From the NCBI GenBank assembly GCA_030762935.1, contig CM060883.1, forward strand, positions 48,104,501-48,168,500: a DNA stretch of 64,000 bases. The letters run 5' to 3'. The notes under the pieces were generated by a model, which saw only the letters and a program-made list of their open reading frames with translations, was not told the DNA's origin and did no database searches. This DNA is from Hymenopus coronatus. Taxonomy: Eukaryota > Arthropoda > Insecta > Mantodea > Hymenopodidae. Each line of letters starts with the position of its first letter. Positions within the stretch are counted from its first letter, which is position 1. Below, one piece after another: positions 34,429-46,678 of this stretch. A program made the translations under genes and the position numbers.

Positions 34429-35116
34429 CTGGACAGCATAGCTAAAAAACGAAAAGGCCGTTAAATACCAAACTTGGTATTTAAGTAGGTATCTTCCAAA
34501 GATACGACACGAAGATTTTCATTAAAATCTACCCCAACTACCCTTTACATGGAAAAAATTTCTAACATTTTGATTTTCTCAAAAATGACTAACGATTTTG
34601 ATGAAAGTCTCTTATATTTAAGATATTTACATTCTAAATAAAATGTATATCTTGAATTTTCTGGGAATAGCCTCTAAAGAGTTCTTTATTCTGAATGATT
34701 TTTATTGAATTTTGCATAACTGGTAAACCGTAAGAGATAGAAAATAAACTTACTATACAAAAAAAAAATGTAGATCACGATAAAACACACAATTTATGTC
34801 ATACATTTTTTTCGTGGAGTTGATCGTTTTTTTTAGATATTCCTTGTTATTGGTTTAAGCTTTAAAAAACGTATACTTTTCTCATACAGGAATTTTCCAA
34901 CGCCTGTCCATACAAACAAAAGAACTTTAGTCATAGCTATCAGCTTTTGACTAATACGTTAAGCTATGGTACTACCATGTTTTCCTTCTAGCTACAAGAA
35001 AGCAAGTAATAAGACTATTTCAGCTAATTGTTTCTCGATTAGCATTAAGTAATATGCTTTTTAACAGCAATTTGTTGCAGAGATGTAGAGAAAGGCATGT
35101 GAATGGAACACATCAA
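34257..35116 (+). mobile_element. HLR copy, complete, with GT tract
   Basis: Start ATTACTTTCTCTAAACG, palindrome 34263-34303, A-run 34367-34382, GT tract 34398-34429, ACAGCATAGCTAAAAAACG variant, and 3' end ATGTAGAGAAAGGCATGTG with hairpin and CATCAAT. Confidence 0.9.
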
Positions 35117-35570
35117 TTTATTTTTCAATTAGTAAGTTTTAAAATCAAATGTTATTGTCTAAAGCCAAATATCCCAAATGTTTAATAACTGATATAGTTA
35201 AAAACTCCCTAACGTTTAGTATCTATGATTACCCTATGATATTCACAGATTCTATATCTGTAGCACTTGATTACTTCTGCCAAAATAGTTTAATGAGTAA
35301 TATTCATTTAAACAAAATTATGTTAAATGTCTGGTCCTCTTATATTAAGACATTTAATATAATTGAAGACAGAAGTATTTTAAAAATGATATTTATTTTA
35401 GATAGTCATGCTGTTTCTCTCTTCATAACTCAAAACTGTAGCATCGTTTTTATTCACGGTTTTACTTTCAATAATATATATAATTTTAAAAAGAAAACAG
35501 AATAACTGAAAAGCAGGGACATATACCAAGGATGTAGCTTTTAGGGTGTTGGAAGGGAGAACACCTTGCT
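35117..35570. other. Unassigned AT-rich sequence with a 118-codon frame
   Basis: The + frame 35149-35505 starts MLLSKAKYPKCLITDIVK and is rich in Ile, Ser, Phe and Asn. No domain, signal peptide or family recognised. In AT-rich DNA a frame this long can arise by chance, so it is not called as a gene. Confidence 0.35.
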
Positions 35571-35571
35571 C

Positions 35572-35905
35572 ACTGAAATATCATAATGGGTCTATTGTAG
35601 TCGCATCCTCTCAGATGGTAGGGATGAGGTGAAGGAGATAGGGGAGGTTCCAGGCACACAGAGACAGGCCCATAGAGACGCGCGGAAGTCCGTAACATTT
35701 CCTTTCCAACTCCAGCCCACATTGCAGACATTAAAGAGAAATGGAAGGTAAAGAAATGGGGGAGTAATAGAATACAACATCCCGACATTCGTTTTGATGA
35801 CGATCAGGGAAAACCACGAAAAGAGAACCCTGGTCAGAGCGAGCTGACACTGAAAATCGAATAAGTGAGCCTCACAAGTCACCGCGAGGCCATGTCGATT
35901 GGTGG
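35572..35905 (-). mobile_element. tRNA-derived SINE, GGTTTTCC type
   Basis: Minus strand: head ACATGGCCTCGCGGTGAC, CTTATTCGATTTTCAG (decayed B box), TTCTCTTTTCGTGGTTTTCC, then GACTTCCGCGCGTCTC as in the copy at 2041-2402. It abuts an HLR fragment. Confidence 0.65.
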
Positions 35906-36115
35906 ACAGATGCGATGCTTGGCATTTAAGTTGAGCATCTTGCAAAGATGAGATACGAAGATATTCAAGGGAAGAAACATCCACTAAAAACTACCCTTTA
36001 GATGGAAAAATTGTCATTATGATTTAATTCCTCAAAAGCGACGAACGATTTTGACTGAAAAGCCTACCACATGTTTAAGACACTTGGACAACATAGAAAA
36101 GTATATATTGAATTA
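35906..36115 (+). repeat. HLR internal fragment, diverged
   Basis: CATCTTGCAAAGATGAGATA, GAAGATATTCAAGGG, CTACCCTTTAGATGGAAAAA and ACGATTTTGACTGAAAA. Confidence 0.6.
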
Positions 36116-37237
36116 ATTCTCTTTGTTTCACATCAATTATAGCTTTACCTTTTGGTTGTTATGATTTGTGACCATAAAGCATGGGTAATATCCACATGAA
36201 ACAATAGTTTTATCTCATTTATAACAAATGAATAATTAAAAATTGTTTCTTCCAAACCATCATATTTTGCTTTTTAACAACGTGTTTTCTCCTTTTTTGA
36301 TTTTATCCTTTTCTCTCCTATTGATCAAAAGTCTTTATCCACTCTTTTACACAAACAGATTTTCTTTTCAAAAAATTTAACCTGAATAGAATTCCAAGAA
36401 AATAACTCTTGTCTCTTTCCTTTCACTTCTTTGTACTACACTTCGAGTGACCTTTCGTCTTTACCACACCAAAAATAAACCATGTTAAGTCCCCCCTGAG
36501 CATAACAGTAATGAATTTTGAAAATAATTGACTTATCAAAAGAATGATAAAGTGAATTTAGAATAGGCCTAAAGGGTGCTCAGGCAAAGGGATCTTTCCG
36601 TATAGAACGAAGAGATCTCTTTGGTGCAAGTCTGGGGCACAGCCATCAGTGACCTCTATGAAGAGTTCTATGAGGCTTAAGTAGTGGCTTTTGCGTTTAG
36701 TTATGCAAAATGCCACATGGTTTAGGTTTGTTTCAAGTCGTGATAAGGAATCGGTGGTAATTACAAAATGTGAATCTAGGAATATGGATCACTTTCTGCT
36801 CTCAAGTGAACTCCCCTATACTTAGAGAAAAAAAACTTCTTTCTACTTACTCTCATATATGTCAAAGGTGGAAACGTGGTTATGTTTCACTGGCAGATCC
36901 AACGTTCTAGCTCCCAAAGAAATTACAAATAGCATTGAACAGCCAAACCTTCTTACCGGAGGCTATCACTTCTCTAATGCGATGAAAATTAGAGTTATAT
37001 TTAAGTGTTGATTATCATCTTTACAAATATTAGAAAGAAAAATAATGAGTATATGTGATATCAAAAACAAATCAATTAATTTTGATAGTTCTTTCACTAT
37101 TAAATCACTATTCTTTCTTACGGACATTCACCAAAACTTCTAGTTTCAATTCATACTTAAGTAAGATTATGAGAGGTTTACAAAGCCCTTGTACTTGAAC
37201 AAGAACACGTAATAGTAATCAAGTAGCATAGCTGTGC
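36116..37237. other. Unassigned sequence
   Basis: More than 1 kb without HLR, SINE or recognisable coding potential. Confidence 0.5.
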
Positions 37238-37500
37238 CATCCTCTCTGGTGTAATGGTTACCATGCTAACTTCATATACTCAAGGTCGCGGGTTCAAACC
37301 CTGTGGAGGATGATGGATTTTTTGGGTGTAAAAATCCTTAGCAGGGGCTTCCTTCGGAAGGGAAGTAAAGTCGTTGGGCTCGTGTCAGATTTACTACACG
37401 TAAAAGAACCTCAAGCCTAAAAAAGAGGCCTCTGAGAGGCCCAGTTTAGAGCGGGACGCTGAGAACCACAGCAGTTAAAGAGCGTCCATAAAAAACTCCA
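37238..37500 (+). mobile_element. Full-length SINE, TAATGGTTA family
   Basis: The head has TGGTGTAATGGTTACC and GGGTTCAAACCCTGTGGAGG. The body has TTTTGGGTGTAAAAATCC, a conserved CTTCCTTCGGAAGGGAAGTA segment and GAACCTCAAGCC. The tail is TTAAAGAGCGTCCATAAA. The copy at 48111-48396 has the same order throughout. Confidence 0.85.
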
Positions 37501-38944
37501 TTTCCATTTGAACATTGCTGTGAATAAGCCTTGATTTTTAGTTGAGAATGCCAATCAGAAAATAGTTATGTTACTCCACAAATTATGGATTAAAAGTAAA
37601 ACAAACGCTGCGTGTATATCATTCAAAACAACATGTCACGATTTACTAAGACAGAGCAAAGCAAAATAGAATGTAATTTTACTGCCTTTCAATATTGTAA
37701 TCAAATCCGTTAGCAAAGTATAGTAAATAACTGTATAAGAAGAGAAAATTGTGTCCCGCTAGCATTAGAAACCAGTGAACTGACATTTCATATTAGCTTA
37801 TTTGTTATTTGTTAAGTCTTTTCGAAAGAGATTAACTTAATGGTTTGGAAGTGGAGAATCTTTATATTCACATGCTTCATCACTATTTCGTTGTATATAT
37901 GAAAGGTTTATATAGTATGCAGAAAAGTTTATTAACAAGTATGAAATCACAGAGACGATACAACAATTAAACGTTTTGCTTACTGTGATTATCAAAATAT
38001 GACTGAAGCAACCTACCAATGATAGTTTCACCATCAAAGGTTACTTATACCTATGGAGCACTTCCAGAAATTGGAAGATTGTCAGAGGAATATTAATGAA
38101 GGTAGATTTCCAATGACATTTCACTCCGTTTGGGTGAATATTGGGATATTTCACTAGCTATTAACTGGGGCTGTAATAAATTACAATTACAAGAGTCAAA
38201 GGGAACGTTTAACTGTACAAATATTTAGATCACTGTACAATAATTACATAAATAATGGTAAGGAAGAAATAAAATAAATGAAATCGTCATTTGAGTTTAA
38301 AAAGCTGGCGTGCAAAATCCAACATTCAGCTTGGTCATTTATGATACTGCGTAATTTCACTCACTGACATACTGTCTCAGATTACTCCTCCAGACACTTT
38401 AAACTTTTTATATCCCCCCCCCTCCAGATCCCACTGCCTCTGGACCACTGCTGACCAGTCTGTTCTATAGAAGTAGCCCCATCTCCGCCTTGGTCTGTCT
38501 CAGCGACGGTCGCACATGGTGGCCTTCTACGTCCACCTGTCGTCCTGCATCCTCACGATGTCACCTCCACACATCTGTCTGATGTTTTGTTGCTCATTTT
38601 TGAGGAGAACGATATTATGCCCCCAAATTATTCCCAAGATCCTGTGTTACATTTTTCCACTCTGATATTTTTGTAATATCTTTGTCTTTTTGTATTCGTA
38701 TGTCAATTTGTTGTCGAACCACAAGGTGATGCTAAATATATACAGGATGTTAATGAACTATACCGAAATATTTTCACAGAATAGGTAGATTACTTAAATA
38801 AGTAATTTGAGATAGGAAACATATGGTCTGTTTATTGAAATGTCGAAGTAATAGCTATAAGTTTCTGAACTGCCAGTACGCCACTGGTTAATTTATCAAT
38901 CATTCGAGGGCATAACACGAAAAACGAAGGGACATATTACAGCG
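37501..38944. other. Unassigned sequence
   Basis: 38400-38600 is less AT-rich and pyrimidine-rich. A terminus-like TATACAGGATGTTAATGA occurs at 38738-38755, but no element could be delimited. Confidence 0.45.
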
Positions 38945-39017
38945 TAACTCTCTAGCGTAGTGGTTATGATACTGTCTTTCAAGTGAAAGATAAGTTTCCG
39001 AGTTTGGGTCTCGTTCA
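38945..39017 (+). repeat. tRNA-like sequence (decayed)
   Basis: TCTAGCGTAGTGGTTATGA resembles a D-arm/A box and GAGTTTGGGTCTCG a decayed B box, at tRNA-like spacing. The acceptor stem does not pair well. Confidence 0.45.
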
Positions 39018-39067
39018 CGTATCGCGGCACTTCGTCTGGAATGAAAAAAATGATAAAAAAATTACTT

Positions 39068-39138
39068 TATGACAGGAATCGAATTCATGACCTTTGGGAT
39101 AGCAGTTTCCCGCGTCATGCATTAAGCCATCAGAGCAG
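39068..39138 (-). repeat. tRNA-like sequence (decayed), opposite orientation
   Basis: Minus strand: GATGGCTTAATGCATGAC and GAATTCGATTCCTGTC at tRNA-like spacing. With the + copy 50 bp upstream, the two 3' ends face each other. Confidence 0.45.
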
Positions 39139-39320
39139 TTGAAAATGTGCCTTCAGAGTAGACTATATAACTCAAGAACGTAGTTAATGAATGCCCCGTG
39201 ACTCACTGTCAAGTGATTAGTTCGAGATTTACAGATTTTTGCGACATTAAATCTTGAGAACGCTATTAACGAGCTGCTAAAAATCTATATTTCTATACTC
39301 GGGCCGCAGTTTAAAGACAT

Positions 39321-39384
39321 TCTCTCCCCCCTCTCCCCCCTCTCCCCCCTCTCCCCCTCCCTCCCTCTCTCTCTATATATATAT
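39321..39384 (+). repeat. (CCCCTCT)n passing into CT and TA repeats
   Basis: Four to five CCCCTCT-like units, then CT, then ATATAT. Confidence 0.9.
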
Positions 39385-39409
39385 TTCGAATGTTTCAAAT
39401 GTCAGACAT

Positions 39410-40080
39410 GTATAGGGTGGTTGTAATAAAATGGCGGTGCTCATCGTGGCACAGCACGGATTTAAATTTTTGTAGGAGCCTGAAACCTCACAATTATGCT
39501 AATTGGGCAATTCTCTCGTGAATTACGGCAAAAATATTACTTCTAAATGTTCCCACCATGTGAAAACTTGACGATCTAACTAGTCATTACATGGCAAGGG
39601 CGCAGGATATAGTCAGAAAAGACAGACCCATAATAACGGTAATTTTTGTATGTTTATTAGGAGAAGACACTGTTCAACATGGCCTTCAAACTCGACAACA
39701 TTTTGCATACGTAACACGGCATGGTTGGCAGTTGCTCGCCGCACATCTGATGAAATCAAAGTAACATGCTGTATGGTAGTTGATTAGTCAGAGATAGGAT
39801 ATGTCCGCGATCTTTCAAATATCCCCCAAACGAGAAGTTACATAGGTTTAAGCTGTCGGATTATCCTGAAGGTCAGACATCTGGAAACTGCCTACAGACA
39901 CTGTGGTCGATGTTGAAGATTCCTTCACCTCTTACCTGGCGAGCGATTTGTAGAGTTCCATCTCAAATGAAAATACCTATAGCTGCGTCCTTTCTTACAG
40001 CTTCATGTTTTCACTTGGTAGCAATATTTGCAACATAATTCGCCAGTGCTTCCTTAATTAGCACATCGACGAGGTTGCAG
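39410..40080 (-). pseudogene. Possible decayed Tc1/mariner-like transposase 3' part
   Basis: Minus-strand frames around 39660-39760 read SDVRRATANHAVLRMQNVVE, then EFEGHVEQCL and a stop a few codons later. An amphipathic helix ending in a short G-H-E/Q motif is typical of the C-terminus of insect Tc1/mariner transposases. Upstream on the same strand are weak traces (TSRLGDI in place of a W-G-L-K block) broken by stops. No TIRs found. Low confidence. Confidence 0.4.
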
Positions 40081-40165
40081 ACTCCTATGATCATTAGTGT
40101 CCGTGGTCAGACACTTTGATAATAGCTGCAGGGTATGTAGCGTCTTATCAACAAGGAGGGATCTC

Positions 40166-40950
40166 ATTTTTACTTTCTCCACACATACTATGTACATAGT
40201 GTATAGAGAAAGTATTACATTCCACCCAAAAAACATTTTTTTGGAAAAATGGTCCAGTGTGTGTGTGTGTGTGTCCGTGAACATAACTCAAAAACGAAAA
40301 GTCAGTAAAATACCAAACTTGTTATTTAAGTTTAATATCTTCCAGAGATACGACGCAAAGATTTTGAGAAACGTCCCCCACCCCAAACTACCCTTTACAT
40401 GGAAAAAAAATTAAAAAATTGTTATTAAAATACATATATTAAAGATATTTATATGGAAAGTAAAATGTATATCCTGAATTTTTTGGGAATAACCTCTAAG
40501 GACCTCTCTATTCTGAATGAATTTTGCTGGATTTTGCGTAACTAGTAACTGTAAGAGATAGACAGGATCTTACTACACAAAAAATGTAGATCATGTTAAA
40601 ACAAAATACGTCATACATTTTTTTCGTGAAGTTTACCATTTCTGAAATATTCTTTGTTATTGTTTTCAAATTTAAAATACTTAATTGTTTTCTCATACAG
40701 AAAGCAGTAAACTCCTGCCCCTGCATAGAAACGGATTTCAACCATATCGCATCCCGCTTTAAGAGATTTGACATGCGTTTTAGCGTTGTGTATTCCTTTA
40801 TTTGCCTTCTACTTACAAGGAAGCAAGTAATTAAGACAATTTCTGCTAATGTTTATCTCGATTATCATAAAGTAGATAGAAGAAGACGCATTTTAACAAT
40901 AATGTGTTACAACGATGTAGAGTAAATTATGTGAATGTTACACATCAGAT
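40166..40950 (+). mobile_element. HLR copy, complete, small 5' deletion
   Basis: Start TTTTTACTTTCTCCACACA with palindrome 40170-40211. The CACCGGAAATA block is deleted. GT site 40257-40275, AACATAACTCAAAAACG, 3' end GATGTAGAGTAAATTATGTG, CACATCAG at 40942-40949, then T-run. Confidence 0.9.
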
Positions 40951-41562
40951 TTTTATTTCTTTATTTTCTGATCTGTCTCTGCATACGGGCTTGGTCGTTG
41001 CAAATCCACTGAAACTATCGCATTGTACTAGGTAGAATTTTTTGCTCGTAACTGTACATGTAATTATAAATTCTTTTGATCCGTGAATACAGTTTTTCAA
41101 TAAGCTAGAGGAGGAGGGAAGCTCCTAGATATAGTTAGAAGGACTGCCTCTGATGTTCGCTGAGGATAATCTGCTGCTGTTATAACGAAGAAACTAACAG
41201 TTTAATCTAAGCTGCAAGAAGACCATTCATAAGCCTTGTTATTAAAGAGAAAGTACTTTCTCCTGGAATATAGCCAACTTTTGAGAATTTAATCCCGCCA
41301 TAGACGACACGCGGTTTTCCAATGGCCCTCAGGCTGTCTGTTTCTGTGCATTATCTCTGCCTTTATGTTTGTTTTTCTCTCCTTCTCCTCCTCCCCCTCC
41401 CATCATCCGGGCGCGCGTGCGAGACATTCCAACTGCTCTAACGCTTTCCGCACTTCTTCTCGGATACATCTGTGGTAGGAGACTATACGTCGATAATGTA
41501 TATCGTCACATTATTTTAAACTTAAAGGAAAGACTATATAGTGAAAATAAATCAAAATAATA
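40951..41562. other. Unassigned sequence
   Basis: A CTCC-rich patch near 41376-41402 precedes GCGCGCGTGCGAG. No gene recognised. Confidence 0.45.
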
Positions 41563-42396
41563 TTAAATTACTTTCTCTACAACTACTATGCATATAGTGC
41601 ATATAGAGAAGCTTCTGTATTGCACCCAAAAATTTGATACCGAAATTTCACCGGAAATACATGTTATGAATACCCCTTGAATCCAAAAATAGCATGTTTA
41701 TAAAAAAATGTCCATGTGTGTGTGCAGCATAGCTCAAAACCATAAAGACCATTACCTACGAAACTTAGTATTTAAGTTTAGTATCTCCCAAGGATACGTC
41801 ACGAAGATTTTCAAAAACATCCCCCCACCCTAAACTATCCTTTGCATTGAAAATGTTTAAAAAAATGTTGATATACATATATCGTATATTAAAGATATTT
41901 ACATTACAAATAAAACATATATTTTGAAATTCCTAAGAGTATCCTCTGAAGACCTTTTTATTCTGAATGGCTTCGCTGAATTTTGTATAACTTACAAACA
42001 GCAAGAGATAGACAAAAACTTGCTCCACAAAAAAGTGGAACTCTTTAAAACACACAATTTATGTTATATACAATTTTTTCGTGGAAATGGCTTTGAGATA
42101 TTTCTCGTCATTGGTTTTAGTTTTAAAATACTTATACTTTTCTCATACCAGAATTTGTCAACTCCTGGTCATACAGACAAAGGAACTTCAATCATATAGC
42201 CACCAGCTTTTAAAAGATTTGACTATCACTTTAGCCTACATTATTCCCTTATTTCCCTTCTATTTACATGGAAGCAAGTAAAAAGACCATTTCTGCTAAT
42301 TTTATTCTCAATTAGCTAAACGAAATGGAGGAATAGACTTTTTAACAATAATTTGTTGCAGAGATGTAGTAAAAGTCATGTGAATGGAACATCAGA
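41563..42396 (+). mobile_element. HLR copy, complete
   Basis: ATTACTTTCTCTACAAC with palindrome (TATGCATATAGTGCATATAG), CAGCATAGCTCAAAAC variant, 3' end ATGTAGTAAAAGTCATGTG and GGAACATCAG at 42387-42396. Confidence 0.9.
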
Positions 42397-42502
42397 TTTT
42401 TTAAAACTTTTTGTGCAGTCTTATTCATTAGTATTTATTCTTAAATAAGAATTAACAGTTTATAATTCTATGTATAATTCTTATATTTTAAATCCAATTT
42501 TC

Positions 42503-42640
42503 AAAATCTGATGTGTTCCATTCACTATACTTTCTCTAGCTGTTCTACAAACAAATTCTTACCCTAGAATTAAGGGAATTCACTATGCTAAAGCCGTAGT
42601 CAAATGTTTAAAATTTGTCGCTATGCGATTGTCTTAACTT
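42503..42640 (-). repeat. HLR 3' tip, reverse
   Basis: AATCTGATGTGTTCCATTCA and ACTTTCTCTAGCTG, then GCTAAAGCCGTAGTCAAATG; ends after the GTCGCTATGCGATTG segment. Confidence 0.75.
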
Positions 42641-43345
42641 CACAAATAATACCACGAGTGTTTTGATCTTACCGATAACTCACGACCGGAGCGAACCAAC
42701 GTATTTGATAAGACAATCCACAGAAATAGACTATTAATAATTTATAGTATATAGGAACGGAGATTTTATCAGGTTATTATTACATTTAGTTCTCAAATGG
42801 CAGATGATGCATTCGACCATGTTTATTTACTATTTTTTTTTTATTATTCCCCCCCCCTTTCTTCACTGTCTCCTGAATTACGATATGGCCGACCGCATCT
42901 ACAGCCAATGTACGAATATCGATAACAATAGAAATAGGGAACAATTATTTTATTTCAGCTTTTAATAACTAATACATGAAATGGAAGCAAACGTTGTTTT
43001 ATTTGAGGTTATTGCACTCATCTCACATATAAGAAATACAGATGATTATTTTGACTTCTTTTTTAACTTAATCCATTATGAACTGGATAAAACTTTAAAT
43101 AAACATTAACTGAATTAATTTACAGTACAATTGTAGAACTGACAGTTATTGAAAGTGAATGCTGGCTGACTGGATTGTCACCAATAACCAAGGAAGGAGA
43201 TTAAACAAACAAACGTCAGGTGCGACAAAATTTCAGAGAAATGATCATCAGCTGCGATAAGACGTTTGGAGAATATCACTTCAGTCAGATGTTCGCCCGA
43301 TTGGTTGAAATTGCTTAGTCTCAGCCTTTGCATTGGCGATTTAAT
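42641..43345. other. Unassigned sequence
   Basis: Poly(T) then poly(C) near 42832-42856. No gene or element delimited. Confidence 0.45.
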
Positions 43346-43900
43346 AGTTGAGCTAAAATGTCATTGAAATTCACTTCTTTGCATGGCCACCGGTAGGATA
43401 AAAGAAATACGAACTACATCCTGTATAAGAAAAGTATAGGTATTTCGAAACTGAATCCAATAACAAGGAATACTCTGGAAACGGTTATCTCCATAACAAA
43501 GGCGTAAATTGTATGTTTTGATAATATTTAAATGTTTGTGTAATAAATTTATGTCCTTCTCTTAAGGTTTACTAGATATAGAAATGTCATTCAGAATGAA
43601 CAGCTCTTCAGAGGCAATTCCAAGAAATTTCAAAATATACAACTCGCTTGTCAAGAAACCATCTTAAACATGTGGTATTTTAATAAAAATCGTTAGAGCC
43701 ATCTTTGAGAATAAAAACATTTATCGAAAAATGTTCCATGTAAAGGGTAGTTGGGGGTAGGCGATTTTCTTGAAACTCTTGGTGTTGCATCCTTGAAAGA
43801 TCCAATTTTGGTATTTGACGGACTTTTCGTTTTTCAGCTATGCTGCCGAAGGCACAGAGACAAATACACACACGGACATTTTCTAAAAATTATTTCATTA
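43346..43900 (-). mobile_element. HLR copy, ends after its CA site
   Basis: GCATGGCCACCGG through the core (TTCAGAGGCAATTCC) to the CA-rich ACAAATACACACACGG; then joined to a repeat of its own internal part. Confidence 0.75.
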
Positions 43901-43902
43901 TT

Positions 43903-44153
43903 ATAGTTTCGGGTTGGGGGATTTTTTTGAAAATCTTCGTGTCGCATCCTTGGAAGATACCGAACTTAAATACGTTTTTGAGCTATGCTGCTCACAGGCA
44001 CACAGACACACACACGGACATTTTTCTAAAACTGCTTTTTTGGATTCAGGCTGCTTTTGGATTTCCAGTGAAATCTCGGTATCAAATTTTTGGGTGCAAT
44101 ACAATACCTTCTCTATACACTATGTACATAGTATGTGTAGAGAAAGTAATAAA
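43903..44153 (-). repeat. HLR 5' part, duplicating the previous copy's last third
   Basis: GGGTTGGGGGATTTTT, GTGTCGCATCCTTGGAAG, a second CA site (43997-44018) and the full palindromic end (44107-44147). Confidence 0.8.
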
Positions 44154-44335
44154 ATCTTACAACACAAAAAAGGTAGATTTAGTTAAAAGACACACATTGT
44201 CATATACGGTTTTGTTGTAAGGTTGGACGTTTTTGAAATATTTCTTATTGGTTTCAGTTTTAAAACACCTAAGCTTACGGGAACTTAACTCCTGGCCGCG
44301 CAAAGAATTTTAAATTCAGTATTTAGAGTATTTGG
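44154..44335 (+). repeat. HLR internal fragment
   Basis: CTTACAACACAAAAAAGGTA, then TTCTTATTGGTTTCAGTTTT and AACTTAACTCCTGGCC. Confidence 0.65.
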
Positions 44336-44337
44336 GG

Positions 44338-45235
44338 AAAAAATCTGATGTGTTACATTCACAAGACTTTCTCTAGCCATTCTACAAACGTATTACATAA
44401 GATTATTCTTTCTGCACCTTGCTAATCGAGGTATTCAGCACAATGTTCTTATTAGTTAGTTCCTTATAAGTAGGAAGAAAATAAGGGAATACACTAGGCT
44501 AAATCGATAGTCAAATGTTTTAAAAGCTGTCGTTATGCGATTGTCATTACAAATCGCTTCTTTTCTTTGCCAGGAGTAGAACAAAAGAAAAACTGACACT
44601 CCTGTCTGAGAAAAGTACAAGTACTTCACAACTGAAACTAATAACAATGAATACCTAGAAAACTGTAAGCTTCACGAAAAAATGTACAGAACGTAAATTT
44701 TGTATTTTAACATGGCCTACATTTTTTGTATAGTAAGTTTTTGCCTATCTCTTACGGTTTACTAGTTATGCCAAATTAAGCAGAATTCATCCAGAATAAA
44801 AAGGTCTTTAGAAGCTATTCCCAGAAAATGTAAAATATACATTTTATTGGTCAGATAAATATCTTTAATATACGATATTTTAATCAAAATCCTTAGAGCC
44901 ATTTTTAAGAAAATCAAAATGTTCGAAAAAAGTTCCATGTAAAGGGTAGTTTGGGGTGGGGGGATTTTTCTGAAAATCTTCGTGTCGCATCCCTGGAAGA
45001 TGCTGAACTCAAATACCAAGTTTGGTATTTTAGCTACTTTTCGTTTTTGAGTTATCGTGTTCACGGACACACACACACACGGACCTTTTTCTGGAAATGC
45101 TTTTTTTTTTTGGATTCAGGGGGTCCTAAAACATGTATTTCCGGTGAAATCTCGACATCGAATTTTTGGGTGGAATACAATACTTCTCTATTCCTATGTG
45201 CATTGTACATACGGGGCTAGAGAAAGTAAAAATTA
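44338..45235 (-). mobile_element. HLR copy, complete
   Basis: CTGATGTGTTACATTCACAA at 44346, subterminal GACTTTCTCTAGCC, CA site 45066-45080, and palindromic end decayed to CTCTATTCCTATGTGC and CTAGAGAAAGTAAAAAT. Confidence 0.9.
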
Positions 45236-46678
45236 TGATTGTACTGCAAATCGAGTTACAATAACTGGAATAATATCTAAGAAAGAATATACATACATTG
45301 TACGTGCTAAAAATTATAAACCGATAGTTTAATAGTTTTACGCGATGGGCAATTTTCTGAATTGATAAAATAAAATGTGTTCATGAGGTCCCTCAACCAC
45401 TGAAGGTAAATCATCAATGAAAAGTTGCACACGCAATTTTTATTAAAGGGGGAATTATAATTAAGTTATTTCAGGTTTTGTTCTTTATAAAGCAAAATAC
45501 TTCATAGATATTAGTTTTTAAAAGAATTAAGAATAATAGAGATGTGGTTGCAATAGCTTGAATTAAAAATATTTTAATGAAGCTTCAGAACTGCATATTC
45601 TTTAAATGATCGAGCATATTTTAAAGAGTCAGGGTAGCTATAATTAAATCTGGACAGGTCCGAGACGCAGTTGAGCCTATGAGCCCAATAATACCAGCCG
45701 AAAGTTTGCTATACAAAATTTTAAAGAATTTAATAACAGGGTATACCTGCGGTGTATCATAAAAATACTAATGAAGAAATATGGGGTATATGCGGGGCTA
45801 CATAGATTACAGGATGGTTAAAAAGAAGGAGAAAGGAATGGAAAGATCATGTTAATAGTGTAGCGTACACAGTTAAAGGGAAAGCTTCAGTCCTACCACT
45901 AAGCATACTAGGGGGATAATGGGTCAGGGTAGAATGAATACTCGCTAGCTACGAAAAGGGAAGTGATTACCTCCTGGATAAGGACGAGCAAGGAGGAGTC
46001 AGGGTGAGGCTGCGAAGTTTGCAAATAAAAATATTAGGGGGTTGTGGAGAATGCCAAAGTCTTTACTTATAATTGGAGACGATTATCCAATTCTAACATT
46101 TTCACGACTCGACTGGAAAGCGTGGATCGACGATTTTCCGCGGTTTATATAGCTACGTTGAAAGGTGTTGTCCAAGAGCTCGTGGTGACTTAGTTTACTG
46201 GGTTTCAAAACTAGGCTGTCTTTATTTCACCATAAAGATTATCACACCGAATGGTGAGGCCAACGTCAGAGCGATGCTATCGTGTCTTCATTACTGGTAC
46301 CCAATCTAACGCAACTTCGCTTCCTGCTTGGTAAAATATTTAATTCACACAAAATAACCGTCGGGTACCCTAAAATAAAATAGATGAAGATCGCTTCCGA
46401 CACTTGCGATGAACTTCAGACGCACTTCGACCGGTGATAAGACCATCAGCACGATGGAAACAAGAGTTTAATAGAAGAATAACACGTACGTAACAAACAG
46501 GACACTGTTATAATTTTTAATAAGAATAAGAATTAAAAGATTTTGGCAGCATAACTGCCTGCACATGTCAGTTTTAATGCATAAAAATCCGATGGCTGAT
46601 TATCATAGTCTTAGTGGGATACAAGATGTAGGACATTAGAAAGAAGGGGTACACCTCCCTCATGTGACATGATTGTGG
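45236..46678. other. Unassigned sequence, possible retroelement trace
   Basis: Near 45810-45870 one + frame reads GWLKRRRKEWKDHVNSV, which recalls a motif found downstream of reverse transcriptase in insect non-LTR elements. Surrounding frames are broken and no catalytic motif is visible, so no element is called. Confidence 0.35.

Noticed and set aside
35149..35505. 118-codon gene
   Set aside because: AT-rich stretch, no recognised domain, unremarkable start context; a frame of this length can be chance here.
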